Assembly: GCF_003025615.1 (NCBI RefSeq)
Contig: NZ_PYMJ01000002.1
Span: 124,001-188,000, forward strand
Source: Photobacterium frigidiphilum
GTDB taxonomy: Bacteria; Pseudomonadota; Gammaproteobacteria; Enterobacterales; Vibrionaceae
Length of the DNA stretch: 64,000 nt
Direction of reading: 5' to 3'
The first letter of the stretch is position 1. Each line of letters opens with the position of its first letter. Positions 33,603-42,367 of the stretch are shown in pieces. The position numbers were made by a program, and so were the translations under genes. The notes under the pieces are model-generated. The model made no database searches, was not told the DNA's origin, and worked only from the letters and a program-made list of their open reading frames with translations.

Positions 33603-34616
33603 ATGTTAAATAATAAGACAGTCTTAATTACAGGTGGTACGGGATCTTTTGGTAAGAAATTTATTGAAACTATCCTTGACAGGTACCCAGAAGTTAAAAA
33701 AATCATCATTTACTCTCGTGATGAATTGAAGCAGTCTGTTATTAAGCAAAAGTATCCACCGTATGATTTTCCACAACTCCGATTTTTTATAGGAGATGTA
33801 CGTGACCGCGAGCGTATGGTTCAGGCTTGTGAAGGGGTTGATGTTATAATTCATGCTGCTGCGATAAAGCAAGTTGATACTGCTGAGTATAATCCAACAG
33901 AGTGTATTCGAACAAATATTGATGGAGCTGAAAATGTTATTCATGCAGCTTTAACTTGTGGTATAAAAAATGTTGTTGCTCTTTCAACGGATAAAGCTTG
34001 TGCTCCAATCAATCTTTACGGAGCAACAAAATTAGCATCTGATAAATTATTTGCTGCAGCAAATAATATCAGGGGTTCTAAAGATATACGATTTAGTGTT
34101 GTGCGTTATGGTAATGTTATGGGATCTCGAGGTTCTGTTATTCCTTTCTTTTTAAATAAAAGTAAGGAAGGTGTGTTACCGATTACTCATAAAGATATGA
34201 CTCGTTTTAATATTTCACTACAAGATGGTGTGAATCTTGTAATGTTTGCTTTAGGACATCATTTAGGAGGTGAAATTTTCATTCCGAAAATACCATCATA
34301 CAAAATTACAGATGTTGCAGAAGCTGTAGCTCCTGAGTGCCAAATTCGTATTGTTGGCATTCGTCCAGGTGAAAAGCTTCATGAGGAAATGATTACTGAT
34401 ACTGACTCACTTAATACAATTGATCTTGGACCTTATTACGCTATTCTTCCTTCAGTATCTTTCACTTGTACAGAAGAAGATTATATTAAGCACCATAGTG
34501 CTAAAAAAGTTCCATTTGGCTTTAAGTATAATTCAGGTACAAATACTGAATGGGAATCTGTTGAAAATTTACGTGATTTAATACGAACTCATGTTGATCC
34601 AAATTTTAATGTATAA
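33603..34616 (+). CDS. PseB-like UDP-GlcNAc 4,6-dehydratase
   Basis: A 337-residue extended SDR. Visible are ITGGTGSFGKKF, YSRDELKQSVIKQKY, STDKACAPINLYGATK with the catalytic Asp-Lys-Tyr, and RYGNVMGSRGSVIP. The SRDELKQ segment and length resemble PseB, the soluble inverting dehydratase that starts pseudaminic acid synthesis. CapE/FnlA-type enzymes are the main alternative. The next genes encode a CMP-sugar synthetase, an RmlD-like reductase and a NeuB-like synthase. Sequence here turns markedly AT-rich, suggesting recent acquisition. Confidence 0.8.
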   Translation: MLNNKTVLITGGTGSFGKKFIETILDRYPEVKKIIIYSRDELKQSVIKQKYPPYDFPQLRFFIGDVRDRERMVQACEGVDVIIHAAAIKQVDTAEYNPTECIRTNIDGAENVIHAALTCGIKNVVALSTDKACAPINLYGATKLASDKLFAAANNIRGSKDIRFSVVRYGNVMGSRGSVIPFFLNKSKEGVLPITHKDMTRFNISLQDGVNLVMFALGHHLGGEIFIPKIPSYKITDVAEAVAPECQIRIVGIRPGEKLHEEMITDTDSLNTIDLGPYYAILPSVSFTCTEEDYIKHHSAKKVPFGFKYNSGTNTEWESVENLRDLIRTHVDPNFNV

Positions 34617-34643
34617 TTAGTTTTAAACCGTTAGGAAGTTGAT

Positions 34644-35333
34644 ATGACCAAAATTTTGGCGATTATTCCAGCTCGAGGTGGTAGTAAAAGAATACCACAA
34701 AAGAATATAAAATATTTTTTAGGTCAGCCAATAATATCTTATCCAATTAATGCATTATTAAGCTCAACTCGAATAGATACTCTCTTCGTATCAACTGATT
34801 GTAAAAATATAAGATCTGTCGCTGAAAAATTTGGGGCTACAGTTCCATTTATGCGGAGTGATAAAAACTCTGATGATTTTGCGACTACATATGAAGTTAT
34901 AGAAGAGGTACTTACTCGGTGTGATGAGGAGTATGATTTTGTATGTTGCGTCTATCCAACCTCAGCTTTTGTTACCACAGAAATGATAGATTGTGCAGTA
35001 GATATATTGAAGTCTGATGATACCGCTACCAGTATTGCAGGGGTACTTGAATATTCTCATCCAATCCAACGAGCGTTGCGTGTAGAAGGTAAATACGTAG
35101 TATCAACACAACCTGATTGTTATAACATGAGAAGTCAGGATTTGGAGAAGATATATCATGATGCTGGACAGTTTTATATTTTTTCTCCCAAAGCGGTTAG
35201 GCAGGAAAAAAAGCTAATAACAAAAGATTGCATTCCTTTTATTATTAACCCTAATTTAGCTCATGATATTGACACTCAAGAGGATTGGGATTTAGCAGAG
35301 TTAAAGTATCAATTCATGTCATTAAAGGTTTAA
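34644..35333 (+). CDS. CMP-nonulosonic acid cytidylyltransferase (PseF-like)
   Basis: A 229-residue nucleotidyltransferase with the N-terminal IIPARGGSKRIPQKNI signature of acylneuraminate cytidylyltransferases and a typical C-terminal NPNLAHDIDTQEDWDLAELKY. Length and the RIPQKN motif are closest to PseF. It would activate a nonulosonic acid with CTP. The product depends on the NeuB-like protein encoded two genes later. Confidence 0.85.
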   Translation: MTKILAIIPARGGSKRIPQKNIKYFLGQPIISYPINALLSSTRIDTLFVSTDCKNIRSVAEKFGATVPFMRSDKNSDDFATTYEVIEEVLTRCDEEYDFVCCVYPTSAFVTTEMIDCAVDILKSDDTATSIAGVLEYSHPIQRALRVEGKYVVSTQPDCYNMRSQDLEKIYHDAGQFYIFSPKAVRQEKKLITKDCIPFIINPNLAHDIDTQEDWDLAELKYQFMSLKV

Positions 35334-35335
35334 AT

Positions 35336-36190
35336 ATGAAAAAAGTAGTGATTGTTGGTTCAAATGGATTACTTGGAAGTTCTTTATTAAAAGTGTTAGC
35401 TGATAAATATGAAGTGACCACTATTACAAGAAAATCAGAACATAGTGACTACCAAGTTGATATGACATCACTTAATTTAAGTCAATCAGTACTAAGTGAT
35501 ATAAGTCCTGATTTTATCATCAACCTTGCAGCGTTAACAAATGTTGATACCTGTGAATGTGATATTAATCTTGCTTATTTAGTGAATACCAAAATTGCAG
35601 AAAATATTGCATGTTTTTCAAAAAAACATAATACATTTATTATTCATATTTCAACAGATCACCTTTATAATCAAAATAATGCGACTGAGCAAGATGTTGA
35701 AATATGCAATAGTTATGCAATGACAAAGTACTGTGCCGAAAGAAGTTATAATCCTAATAATAGTATTGTTCTCAGAACAAATTTTTTTGGAAAAAGTCAC
35801 AGTGAAAGTTCACTAGGGTTATGTAATACAATATACAAGCAAGCTCAAGAAGGCATTGAATTGAAATTATTCAATGATGTTTATTTTTCTCCATTATCTA
35901 TAATTACACTTTGTGATGTTATTAATGTTTGTTTGAGAGAAAGAATCCCCGGAGTTTTTAATGTTGGCTCAAAAAATGGGATGAGTAAAGAACAATTCCT
36001 ACGTTATTTTTTGATAAAAGCTGGTGTTGAAAACTTAAAATATAAGTCGATTTCTGTTGATGATGTTTGTTTAAAAACACCTAGACCAAAAGATATGAGA
36101 ATGAATGTAAGTTTATTTGAGCGCACTTATAAATATAATCTTCCAAAATTAATGATTGAAATTGAGAATGTAGCAAATGAATTTAAGTGA
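35336..36190 (+). CDS. RmlD-like NAD-dependent sugar reductase
   Basis: A 284-residue SDR starting at ATG 35336 (MKKVVIVGSNGLLGSSLL). Visible are INLAALTNVDTCE, HISTDHLYN and YAMTKYCAE with the Tyr and Lys of the YxxxK pair, as in RmlD (dTDP-4-dehydrorhamnose reductase). It lies between PseF-like and NeuB-like genes, which is not the canonical pseudaminic acid order. It may reduce the 4-keto group of the PseB-like product, or reduce a later intermediate. It overlaps the next gene by 14 bases. Confidence 0.75.
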   Translation: MKKVVIVGSNGLLGSSLLKVLADKYEVTTITRKSEHSDYQVDMTSLNLSQSVLSDISPDFIINLAALTNVDTCECDINLAYLVNTKIAENIACFSKKHNTFIIHISTDHLYNQNNATEQDVEICNSYAMTKYCAERSYNPNNSIVLRTNFFGKSHSESSLGLCNTIYKQAQEGIELKLFNDVYFSPLSIITLCDVINVCLRERIPGVFNVGSKNGMSKEQFLRYFLIKAGVENLKYKSISVDDVCLKTPRPKDMRMNVSLFERTYKYNLPKLMIEIENVANEFK

Positions 36191-37265
36191 GAAGTTTTCT
36201 AGCAAATTTAAAATTGGTAACACTCAAATAGAAGCTAATGGCAAACCATATTTTATAGCTGATATTGGTGCTAATCATAATGGTGACTTAGAAAAAGCAA
36301 AAGATTTGATTTACTTAGCTGCGGAGTCAGGTGCTCATGCTGCAAAATTTCAACATTTTAAGGCAGAAACTATTGTAAGTAAAGATGGTTTCAAGCAATT
36401 AGGTAATAAACAGTCACATCAATCGAAATGGAAAAAATCAGTATTCGAAGTATATCAAGGGGCATCAATATCTCTTGATTGGACACAAACATTAGTTGAT
36501 ACATGTAAGGACGCTGGTGTTGAGTTTTTTACAAGTCCATATTCTTTAGACTTAGTTGATTATGTAGATCCATATGTACCAGCCTATAAAATAGGTTCTG
36601 GTGACATAACATGGCCTGAAATTATTGGTAAGATGAGTTCTAAAGGTAAACCAATGCTTTTAGCTTGTGGTGCGTCAACTTTAGATGAAATAGAAAAAGC
36701 TATTGAGACAGTAACATCTTATACAAATGAAATTGTGATTATGCAATGTAATACTAATTACACAGCATCCTTGGAAAATTTTAAATATATTAATTTGAAT
36801 GTAATCAAGACATTAAGATCTATGTATCCAAATGCAATATTAGGTTTAAGTGATCATACACCTGGTCATTCGACAACTCTTGGTGCTATTGCATTAGGAG
36901 CTAATATTATTGAAAAACATTTCACAGATAATAATAAAAATGAAGGTCCGGATCACAAATTTGCAATGAATCCGGAATCATGGAAAGAAATGGTAGAGCG
37001 TTCTAATGAATTATCTCTAGCGTTGGGTGGTGGTGTGAAAAAAGTTGAGGATAATGAAAAAGAAACTGTTGTTGTTCAACGACGTTCAATTCGAGTTAAA
37101 AATAATCTAAACATTGGTGATCTTATTGTAAAAGATGATCTAGAATGTTTACGTCCATGCCCAGTCGATGCTATTGAACCATATAATATTGAAAAGGTAA
37201 TTGGAAAAACCGTTTGTGAATCCATTCCATCTGGTGAGTATATTAAATGGCATCAACTAAAATAG
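36177..37265 (+). CDS. NeuB-family nonulosonic acid synthase
   Basis: A 362-residue protein with an N-terminal TIM barrel (IADIGANHNGDLEKAKDLI, AAKFQHFKAETIV, KIGSGDITW, LGLSDHTPGHSTTLGAIALGANIIEKHFT) and a C-terminal antifreeze-like SAF domain beginning near residue 295 (VVQRRSIRVKNNLNIGD). This is the sialic acid synthase fold that condenses PEP with a six-carbon amino sugar. The sequence belongs to a subgroup distinct in wording from the classical PseI start, so the substrate is not assigned. Its end overlaps the next gene. Confidence 0.85.
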   Translation: MNLSEKFSSKFKIGNTQIEANGKPYFIADIGANHNGDLEKAKDLIYLAAESGAHAAKFQHFKAETIVSKDGFKQLGNKQSHQSKWKKSVFEVYQGASISLDWTQTLVDTCKDAGVEFFTSPYSLDLVDYVDPYVPAYKIGSGDITWPEIIGKMSSKGKPMLLACGASTLDEIEKAIETVTSYTNEIVIMQCNTNYTASLENFKYINLNVIKTLRSMYPNAILGLSDHTPGHSTTLGAIALGANIIEKHFTDNNKNEGPDHKFAMNPESWKEMVERSNELSLALGGGVKKVEDNEKETVVVQRRSIRVKNNLNIGDLIVKDDLECLRPCPVDAIEPYNIEKVIGKTVCESIPSGEYIKWHQLK

Positions 37266-37912
37266 TTATCATTATACCAGCATATAACGAAGAAAATACT
37301 ATTGGTAATGTCATTAATGAATTACATAATATAGTTGGAAGTTCAATTGATATAGTTATTGTGAATGACTGTTCAAAAGATAATACATCTATAATTGCTA
37401 AAGAATCTGGTGTTCATGTGATTGATTTAAATGTTAATCATGGGTATTCTAAGGCAATTAATAAAGGATTCGAATATGCTACATTTGAATTAGATGCTGA
37501 TTATCTATTAACTATGGACGCTGACGGTCAACACGATCCACATTCAGTCAATAAACTTTTATCTCAGCTTTCTGATAATGATGTTGTTGTTGGGCGACGT
37601 CCAGAGTTTGCTCGTTTATCCGAGTGGATTTTTGGACGTTTTTTCTTATACAGATTCGGTATTTCTGATCCACTTTGTGGATTGAAAATATATAAATCTT
37701 CAATATTTAAAGATTATGGAAAATTTGAAACCTTTGAATCTATTGGTACTGAATTATTAACATGGGCATTATTAAATAGATTAAAAGTCAATGAAGTAGA
37801 AATTGAAATAAGAGATAGAGAAGATGAACCAAGATTTGGCTCTCTTATAAAAGCAAATTTAAAGATTTTAACTGGGCTTTTAAATACAATTAGGTTTATT
37901 AATAAAACTTGA
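37247..37912 (+). CDS. Family 2 glycosyltransferase (DPM1-like)
   Basis: A 221-residue GT-A enzyme with IIPAYNEENTIGNVI, VNDCSKDNT and the MDADGQHD motif of dolichol/undecaprenyl-phosphate sugar transferases. It has no C-terminal membrane helices. The block ISDPLCGLKIYKSSIF also matches that family. It overlaps the NeuB-like gene by 19 bases, so its product is probably made together with the nonulosonic acid enzymes. A 176-base gap follows. Confidence 0.8.
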   Translation: MASTKIVIIIPAYNEENTIGNVINELHNIVGSSIDIVIVNDCSKDNTSIIAKESGVHVIDLNVNHGYSKAINKGFEYATFELDADYLLTMDADGQHDPHSVNKLLSQLSDNDVVVGRRPEFARLSEWIFGRFFLYRFGISDPLCGLKIYKSSIFKDYGKFETFESIGTELLTWALLNRLKVNEVEIEIRDREDEPRFGSLIKANLKILTGLLNTIRFINKT

Positions 37913-38088
37913 TATTTTCTGTTGATTTTAATCTTGATGAGATCAAACTTTATGGTTTCATCAAGAATTTACTAATAACGGATTGTTGATTTTAATCAGA
38001 GCTGATGATGATTTTCTGTTTATAGTTATAGTACATATTGATTACATAATTTAGTTGACAATGGTGTAGTTTCAATATTGAGGTCGGT
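37913..38088. other. Intergenic gap with a 13-base direct repeat
   Basis: GTTGATTTTAATC occurs at 37921-37933 and 37985-37997. Between them CTTGATGA and TCATCAAG form an 8-base stem without a T run. No gene is seen. GAGG before 38089 serves as ribosome site. Confidence 0.45.
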
Positions 38089-38580
38089 ATGATGTTTAAT
38101 GTTATAATACGGAAGTCTGTAAATTTAATAAAGAATATACACCAAAAATCGACATATAAATTACTTTATACTAAATATGGTATAGGGAATGAAAATTTTT
38201 TACAAGGTAAGGGCTGTGAAATATATGGAGATGGTTGTTTTTATGTTGGAGAATATTCTTATTGCGGAAATCTTGGAGGGTTTCAAGTTGTAAAAGGACA
38301 TAAGATAACGATTGGTTCCAATGTTGCAATTAGCCATAATGTCAGAATTTATACGTCAAATCGTAATGCTGAATATTTTTTAACAGGTAATGGTGAGAAA
38401 ATATCATCAGGGAATGTTACAATCGGTAATAATGTTTGGATTGGAGCAAATGTATTTATAACTGAAGGCGTTACAATTGATGACAATGTAGTAATAGGAG
38501 CCAATTCAGTTATAACAAATGATATTTCTAGTGGCTGTGTTGTTGGTGGTGTGCCTGGTAAAGTAATTAAGAAATATTAA
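38089..38580 (+). CDS. Hexapeptide-repeat O-acyltransferase (WbbJ/maltose acetyltransferase-like)
   Basis: A 163-residue left-handed beta-helix protein. Repeats such as ISHNVRIYTSNRN, SGNVTIGNNVWIGANVFITEGVTIDDNVVIGANSVI end in the GGVPGKVIKKY tail common to sugar O-acetyltransferases. It probably acetylates a hydroxyl of the capsule repeat unit using acetyl-CoA. The start is ATG 38089 or 38092. Confidence 0.8.
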   Translation: MMFNVIIRKSVNLIKNIHQKSTYKLLYTKYGIGNENFLQGKGCEIYGDGCFYVGEYSYCGNLGGFQVVKGHKITIGSNVAISHNVRIYTSNRNAEYFLTGNGEKISSGNVTIGNNVWIGANVFITEGVTIDDNVVIGANSVITNDISSGCVVGGVPGKVIKKY

Positions 38581-38581
38581 A

Positions 38582-39868
38582 ATGAAAATAGCAAAAGATA
38601 TAATTCTCTACTTGTCAGTAGAGGTAGTTAGTAAATCGATTCCATTTGCAATGTTACCGTTTCTGACTAGAGCTTTAACGCCTGACGAATATGCAAAAAT
38701 AACTAGTTTTACTGCCATTGCTGCATTGCTTAGTATATTAGTTGGACTTAATTGTCAAAATGCAATTTCTGCTCTTTTTTATAAAGATAAAAAAAACATA
38801 AGAGTATATTTAAATTCTAGCTTTAAATTTTGGCTAATAAGTGTATGCATTATTGTTTTTTGTATGTTTATTACTTATTTAACAGGCTGTGATTCGTTAT
38901 TAATGTTACTAATGTGTTCTGTGTTTGCTTTTTTTTGGTTTCCTCAATCTTTATTTACCACTTTAATGCGTCTCGAAGGAAATACAGGTACATATGCAAA
39001 GTTCACTATTAGTGAAGTGATTTTGAATGTATCTTTAACAGCATTACTCGTTAGTACATATAAAGCAGAAGGTCGAATTATAGCAATAGTTGTATCCATT
39101 ATTATTTTTGGAATTATTGCTTTTTTGTTGTTGCAGCATCGATATCCAAGTAACGGTAGTCAAATACTCAGGTCTAGTAATTCTTTAGTAAAAAGTCCTA
39201 TTTACAAACTATCTTCTAATGATACAAGATTGTTAAAGATATGCCTGCCAGTTTTACCACATTTGGTTTCAGGATGGGTAAGATCTGGTTTAGATCGGTA
39301 CATAGTCGGAGCTTTTTTTGGCATGTCACTTCTTGGCGTATATGGTGTCGCAGGGCAATTAGCTATGGTCATGGGAGTTATATCTAATTCTGTTACATTA
39401 GCAATTGGACCTTATGTTCAAAGAAGGATATCAGAAAACTATTCTAAGCATAAACTTGTCATTACAACATACATGATTTCTTTTGGTTTAATCATTATTG
39501 GTATAGTGTATGTTATATTTTGTGATTTCTTCGCTATTTATTTATTAGGTGATAAATTTGAATCAGCTTTAGATATAGTCCCATACTTTGTTGCAGCCTT
39601 CTGTTTTCAGGGGATTAGTAATTTATTCATTGTATATGTTTATTACTCAGAAAAAACAACGCTGCTATTTAAGTTTGCATTTCCTGTTGGTATTGTTTTT
39701 ATATTAATGCAATATTTTACGGCGTCATTTATGAGTTTTGAATATTTTAAATTACTTATTGTAATACAGTCACTTATTTATTTGTTCTTAATTGTATTTA
39801 TAAGTAGAGTTAGTTTTAAAATGCCATGGTTTGATTTTAAAGGACTTGTATTAGCATGGAAAAAATAA
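38582..39868 (+). CDS. wzx: Wzx-type oligosaccharide flippase (capsule locus)
   Basis: A 428-residue protein with about 12 hydrophobic segments and the N-terminal pattern VSKSIPFAMLPFLTRALTPDEYAKI typical of RfbX/Wzx transporters. It is a different lineage from the Wzx at 13373, as expected for a second polysaccharide. It would flip the capsule repeat unit. It follows the acyltransferase gene by one base and overlaps the next gene. Confidence 0.85.
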   Translation: MKIAKDIILYLSVEVVSKSIPFAMLPFLTRALTPDEYAKITSFTAIAALLSILVGLNCQNAISALFYKDKKNIRVYLNSSFKFWLISVCIIVFCMFITYLTGCDSLLMLLMCSVFAFFWFPQSLFTTLMRLEGNTGTYAKFTISEVILNVSLTALLVSTYKAEGRIIAIVVSIIIFGIIAFLLLQHRYPSNGSQILRSSNSLVKSPIYKLSSNDTRLLKICLPVLPHLVSGWVRSGLDRYIVGAFFGMSLLGVYGVAGQLAMVMGVISNSVTLAIGPYVQRRISENYSKHKLVITTYMISFGLIIIGIVYVIFCDFFAIYLLGDKFESALDIVPYFVAAFCFQGISNLFIVYVYYSEKTTLLFKFAFPVGIVFILMQYFTASFMSFEYFKLLIVIQSLIYLFLIVFISRVSFKMPWFDFKGLVLAWKK

Positions 39869-41058
39869 AAATATTATTTTGTACGCCTTATGCATTAGAT
39901 GATGAAAATGCAAATGGAATAAATAAAATAAATATGAACATAATACCTCGGTTATATAATGATTGTGAATTGACGATATTGCAACCAGATGGGGTGACTG
40001 ATTCTACTATAGAAAGTAAATGTCAGGTAATAAAGGTTAAGGCCAAAGTTAAAAAAAATGATTTTATAGATAAGGTGGTTTCTACATTCTCGATTTTATC
40101 ACGAGACGAATATATATTTAAATCGATTTGTTATGAAATGGCTTGTAGGATAAACAAAAGCTATGAAAATTATGATATTATCCATCTATCTTCATTTCAG
40201 TTATCGGCAGTGCTCTCTTTTTTAAATAAAAATGCATTAAAAAAAGTAGTTTTTTTTGCTATTGATTCAAAAGTGTTACATGAAGAGAGTCGAGTTAAAG
40301 TTACGAATGGTTACAAGCATATTTATAGATCGTTACTTTTATATAAAGCAAAGCTATGCTTTAATATGATTTATGATAAGGTCGACAATATTTGTTTTGT
40401 AGGACAATCAGATGCAGAGTCTTTATTATCTGTTTTACCTAATAAAAATGTAAATGTGATTCCAAATGGAGTGTTTATCGAACATAACAGTATCTATAAC
40501 GAATGTTTGGATACTGATGAGATTACACTTTGTTTCCATGGTGATATGTATTATCCACCAAACAAAAGAGCATTATCGAAGTTACTATCATACTTTCCTA
40601 TTATTCAATCTTCATTTTCAAAACCTATAACTTTGAAAATTATAGGTAAAGGAAGTGAAATCTATAATTCGCCTAGTTTAGGGGTTTTGGGGATGGGTTT
40701 TGTCGATGATATTTATAAAGAATTATCAAATTCTACTATTTATGTTTCATTGGTTGATACTGGTGCTGGAATAAAAAATAAATTACTCGATGCGATGTCT
40801 GTTGGATTACCAATTTTAGCTTCTCAAAATAGCATGGAAGGTATAGCTTATTCTAGGGTAAATACGGAGTATTTAGAAATAGAACCAAATGACGTTCAAA
40901 GTATTATTAATAAGCTTAATATTATATTGAACGATAGTGATTTGCGTAATGATATGAAAATATCTGGTTTGACGTGTGTCCGAGAATATTATTCTTGGAA
41001 TAAGGTAGCTTTAGATTATATAGCATATTATGAAAAGGTGATTTCAAGTGGGCAGTGA
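39856..41058 (+). CDS. Family 4-like glycosyltransferase
   Basis: A 400-residue GT-B protein. The N-terminal half has ILFCTPYALDDENANGINKIN and the C-terminal half NVIPNGVF, LCFHGDMYYPPNKRA, LKIIGKGSEI and a donor site region GAGIKNKLLDAMSVGLPILASQNSMEGIA. This matches GT4-type mannosyl or related transferases. Donor and acceptor are unknown. It overlaps the genes on both sides. Confidence 0.75.
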   Translation: MEKIKILFCTPYALDDENANGINKINMNIIPRLYNDCELTILQPDGVTDSTIESKCQVIKVKAKVKKNDFIDKVVSTFSILSRDEYIFKSICYEMACRINKSYENYDIIHLSSFQLSAVLSFLNKNALKKVVFFAIDSKVLHEESRVKVTNGYKHIYRSLLLYKAKLCFNMIYDKVDNICFVGQSDAESLLSVLPNKNVNVIPNGVFIEHNSIYNECLDTDEITLCFHGDMYYPPNKRALSKLLSYFPIIQSSFSKPITLKIIGKGSEIYNSPSLGVLGMGFVDDIYKELSNSTIYVSLVDTGAGIKNKLLDAMSVGLPILASQNSMEGIAYSRVNTEYLEIEPNDVQSIINKLNIILNDSDLRNDMKISGLTCVREYYSWNKVALDYIAYYEKVISSGQ

Positions 41059-42367
41059 AGGAAATATTTTAAATTTAAAGACGAAAGTACCACCGCTTCT
41101 CTTTGAATTAATTGTTAGTGAAATATCTTCAACTCATGTTAATTTTGCGAAAGATTGTTTTTTTAATAAAAAAAATCCATATGAATGCATTTTGTTTTTT
41201 TTTAAAAATTTATTTTTTTGTTTGGCCTTTCTAAGGAAAATTAGTTTTAAGAATGTTACCGATAATGAGTTTTCTTCAAATATAGTTTATTATGGAAATG
41301 AAAAAACTAAGACAGAAAAGATTTTTTTATCTGACTATTTTAACATTATAGATAAAAAAGTTGTGTCCATATCCAATGATGAAAGTGTTGATATGAAAAG
41401 CCTAAATCAGATGTCATTTACTTATAAATACTTGCCAGATTATATTAAGGATGTATCTAAAATCTTAGTTACTATCTTTTATGTTGGGATAACTCGGAAG
41501 GTCAAGTTAAACGAGTTTTTTGTTTTAAGTCTGGCTCTTAAAAATATTGGAGTTCATTACAAATGGAAATCTATTATAGATATTTATGAACCTGATTTTA
41601 TCGTCAATTTTTTTTCAGCAACAACTGAAGGCCATGCACTGAATTTTCAGGCTCAATCATTAAATAAAAAAGTTTTCACTTATAGCTGGGGGAGTAATAT
41701 AAAAGCAATTGAGCAAAAGTTTACGGTGCAGGATTATGTTTTATTGAAGAGTCAAGATGAAATAGGTAAATACAGATATGGAGAAGAGGTAGTTATAGGT
41801 GACCTAGGCTTAAGAAGAATTGAGCGTAATCTAGAACAAGTTAATTATATTTGCTTAATTGATACTTGTTATAATGATAAGTTTAGGTTGTTCGAAAAAT
41901 CTGAGATGTATCGGAAAATATTTAAATGGCTTGATACTATTAATGTGAAAAAAGTACATGTTGTTTTTCATCCAGGTTCTGTCGATACTGATACTGTGAT
42001 GGATTTAGCAAAAGATTTTACTTTTACCTTCTCGATGTCCATAGGAGATTTGGATTTTGTGTTGTCCAAATCTAAATTGGCCATTAATATAGTTTCAACT
42101 GAGTTGAAAACTGTTATTTATTCTGGAATTCCAGTTGTTAACTTTGCGCCTTTATATTTTGATATGTATCTACCAAACTCTAAATGTGAAGGTTTTCTGA
42201 ATCGTTCTTCAGGTGTTGATATACATTTTTGGTCTCAACTGGATGAATATTATAACCTTTCTGATGTGATTAATAGTGGCTTTAATGAAGAGGAATACTC
42301 TACTTTTGTTTCTGACTATGTTTGTGATGAATATAAGTTAAATAAATTCGGAAGGCTTTTATTGTGA
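41048..42367 (+). CDS. Unrecognised 439-residue protein, possible GT-B glycosyltransferase
   Basis: The start is GTG at 41048, overlapping the upstream stop, and the end overlaps wzy by four bases (GTGA), so it is clearly co-translated. No membrane helix is clear. The C-terminal half has VKKVHVVFHPGSVDTDTV and later SKLAINIVSTELKTVIYSGIPVVNFAP, a Ser/Thr-Glu plus Gly-Ile-Pro arrangement seen in GT-B sialyl- or polysialyl-type and Fuc4NAc transferases. Since a CMP-nonulosonic acid should be made nearby and no known sialyltransferase is visible, this is a candidate transferase. Homopolymer runs (A8, T9) occur near 41168 and 41194. Confidence 0.45.
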   Translation: MGSEGNILNLKTKVPPLLFELIVSEISSTHVNFAKDCFFNKKNPYECILFFFKNLFFCLAFLRKISFKNVTDNEFSSNIVYYGNEKTKTEKIFLSDYFNIIDKKVVSISNDESVDMKSLNQMSFTYKYLPDYIKDVSKILVTIFYVGITRKVKLNEFFVLSLALKNIGVHYKWKSIIDIYEPDFIVNFFSATTEGHALNFQAQSLNKKVFTYSWGSNIKAIEQKFTVQDYVLLKSQDEIGKYRYGEEVVIGDLGLRRIERNLEQVNYICLIDTCYNDKFRLFEKSEMYRKIFKWLDTINVKKVHVVFHPGSVDTDTVMDLAKDFTFTFSMSIGDLDFVLSKSKLAINIVSTELKTVIYSGIPVVNFAPLYFDMYLPNSKCEGFLNRSSGVDIHFWSQLDEYYNLSDVINSGFNEEEYSTFVSDYVCDEYKLNKFGRLLL

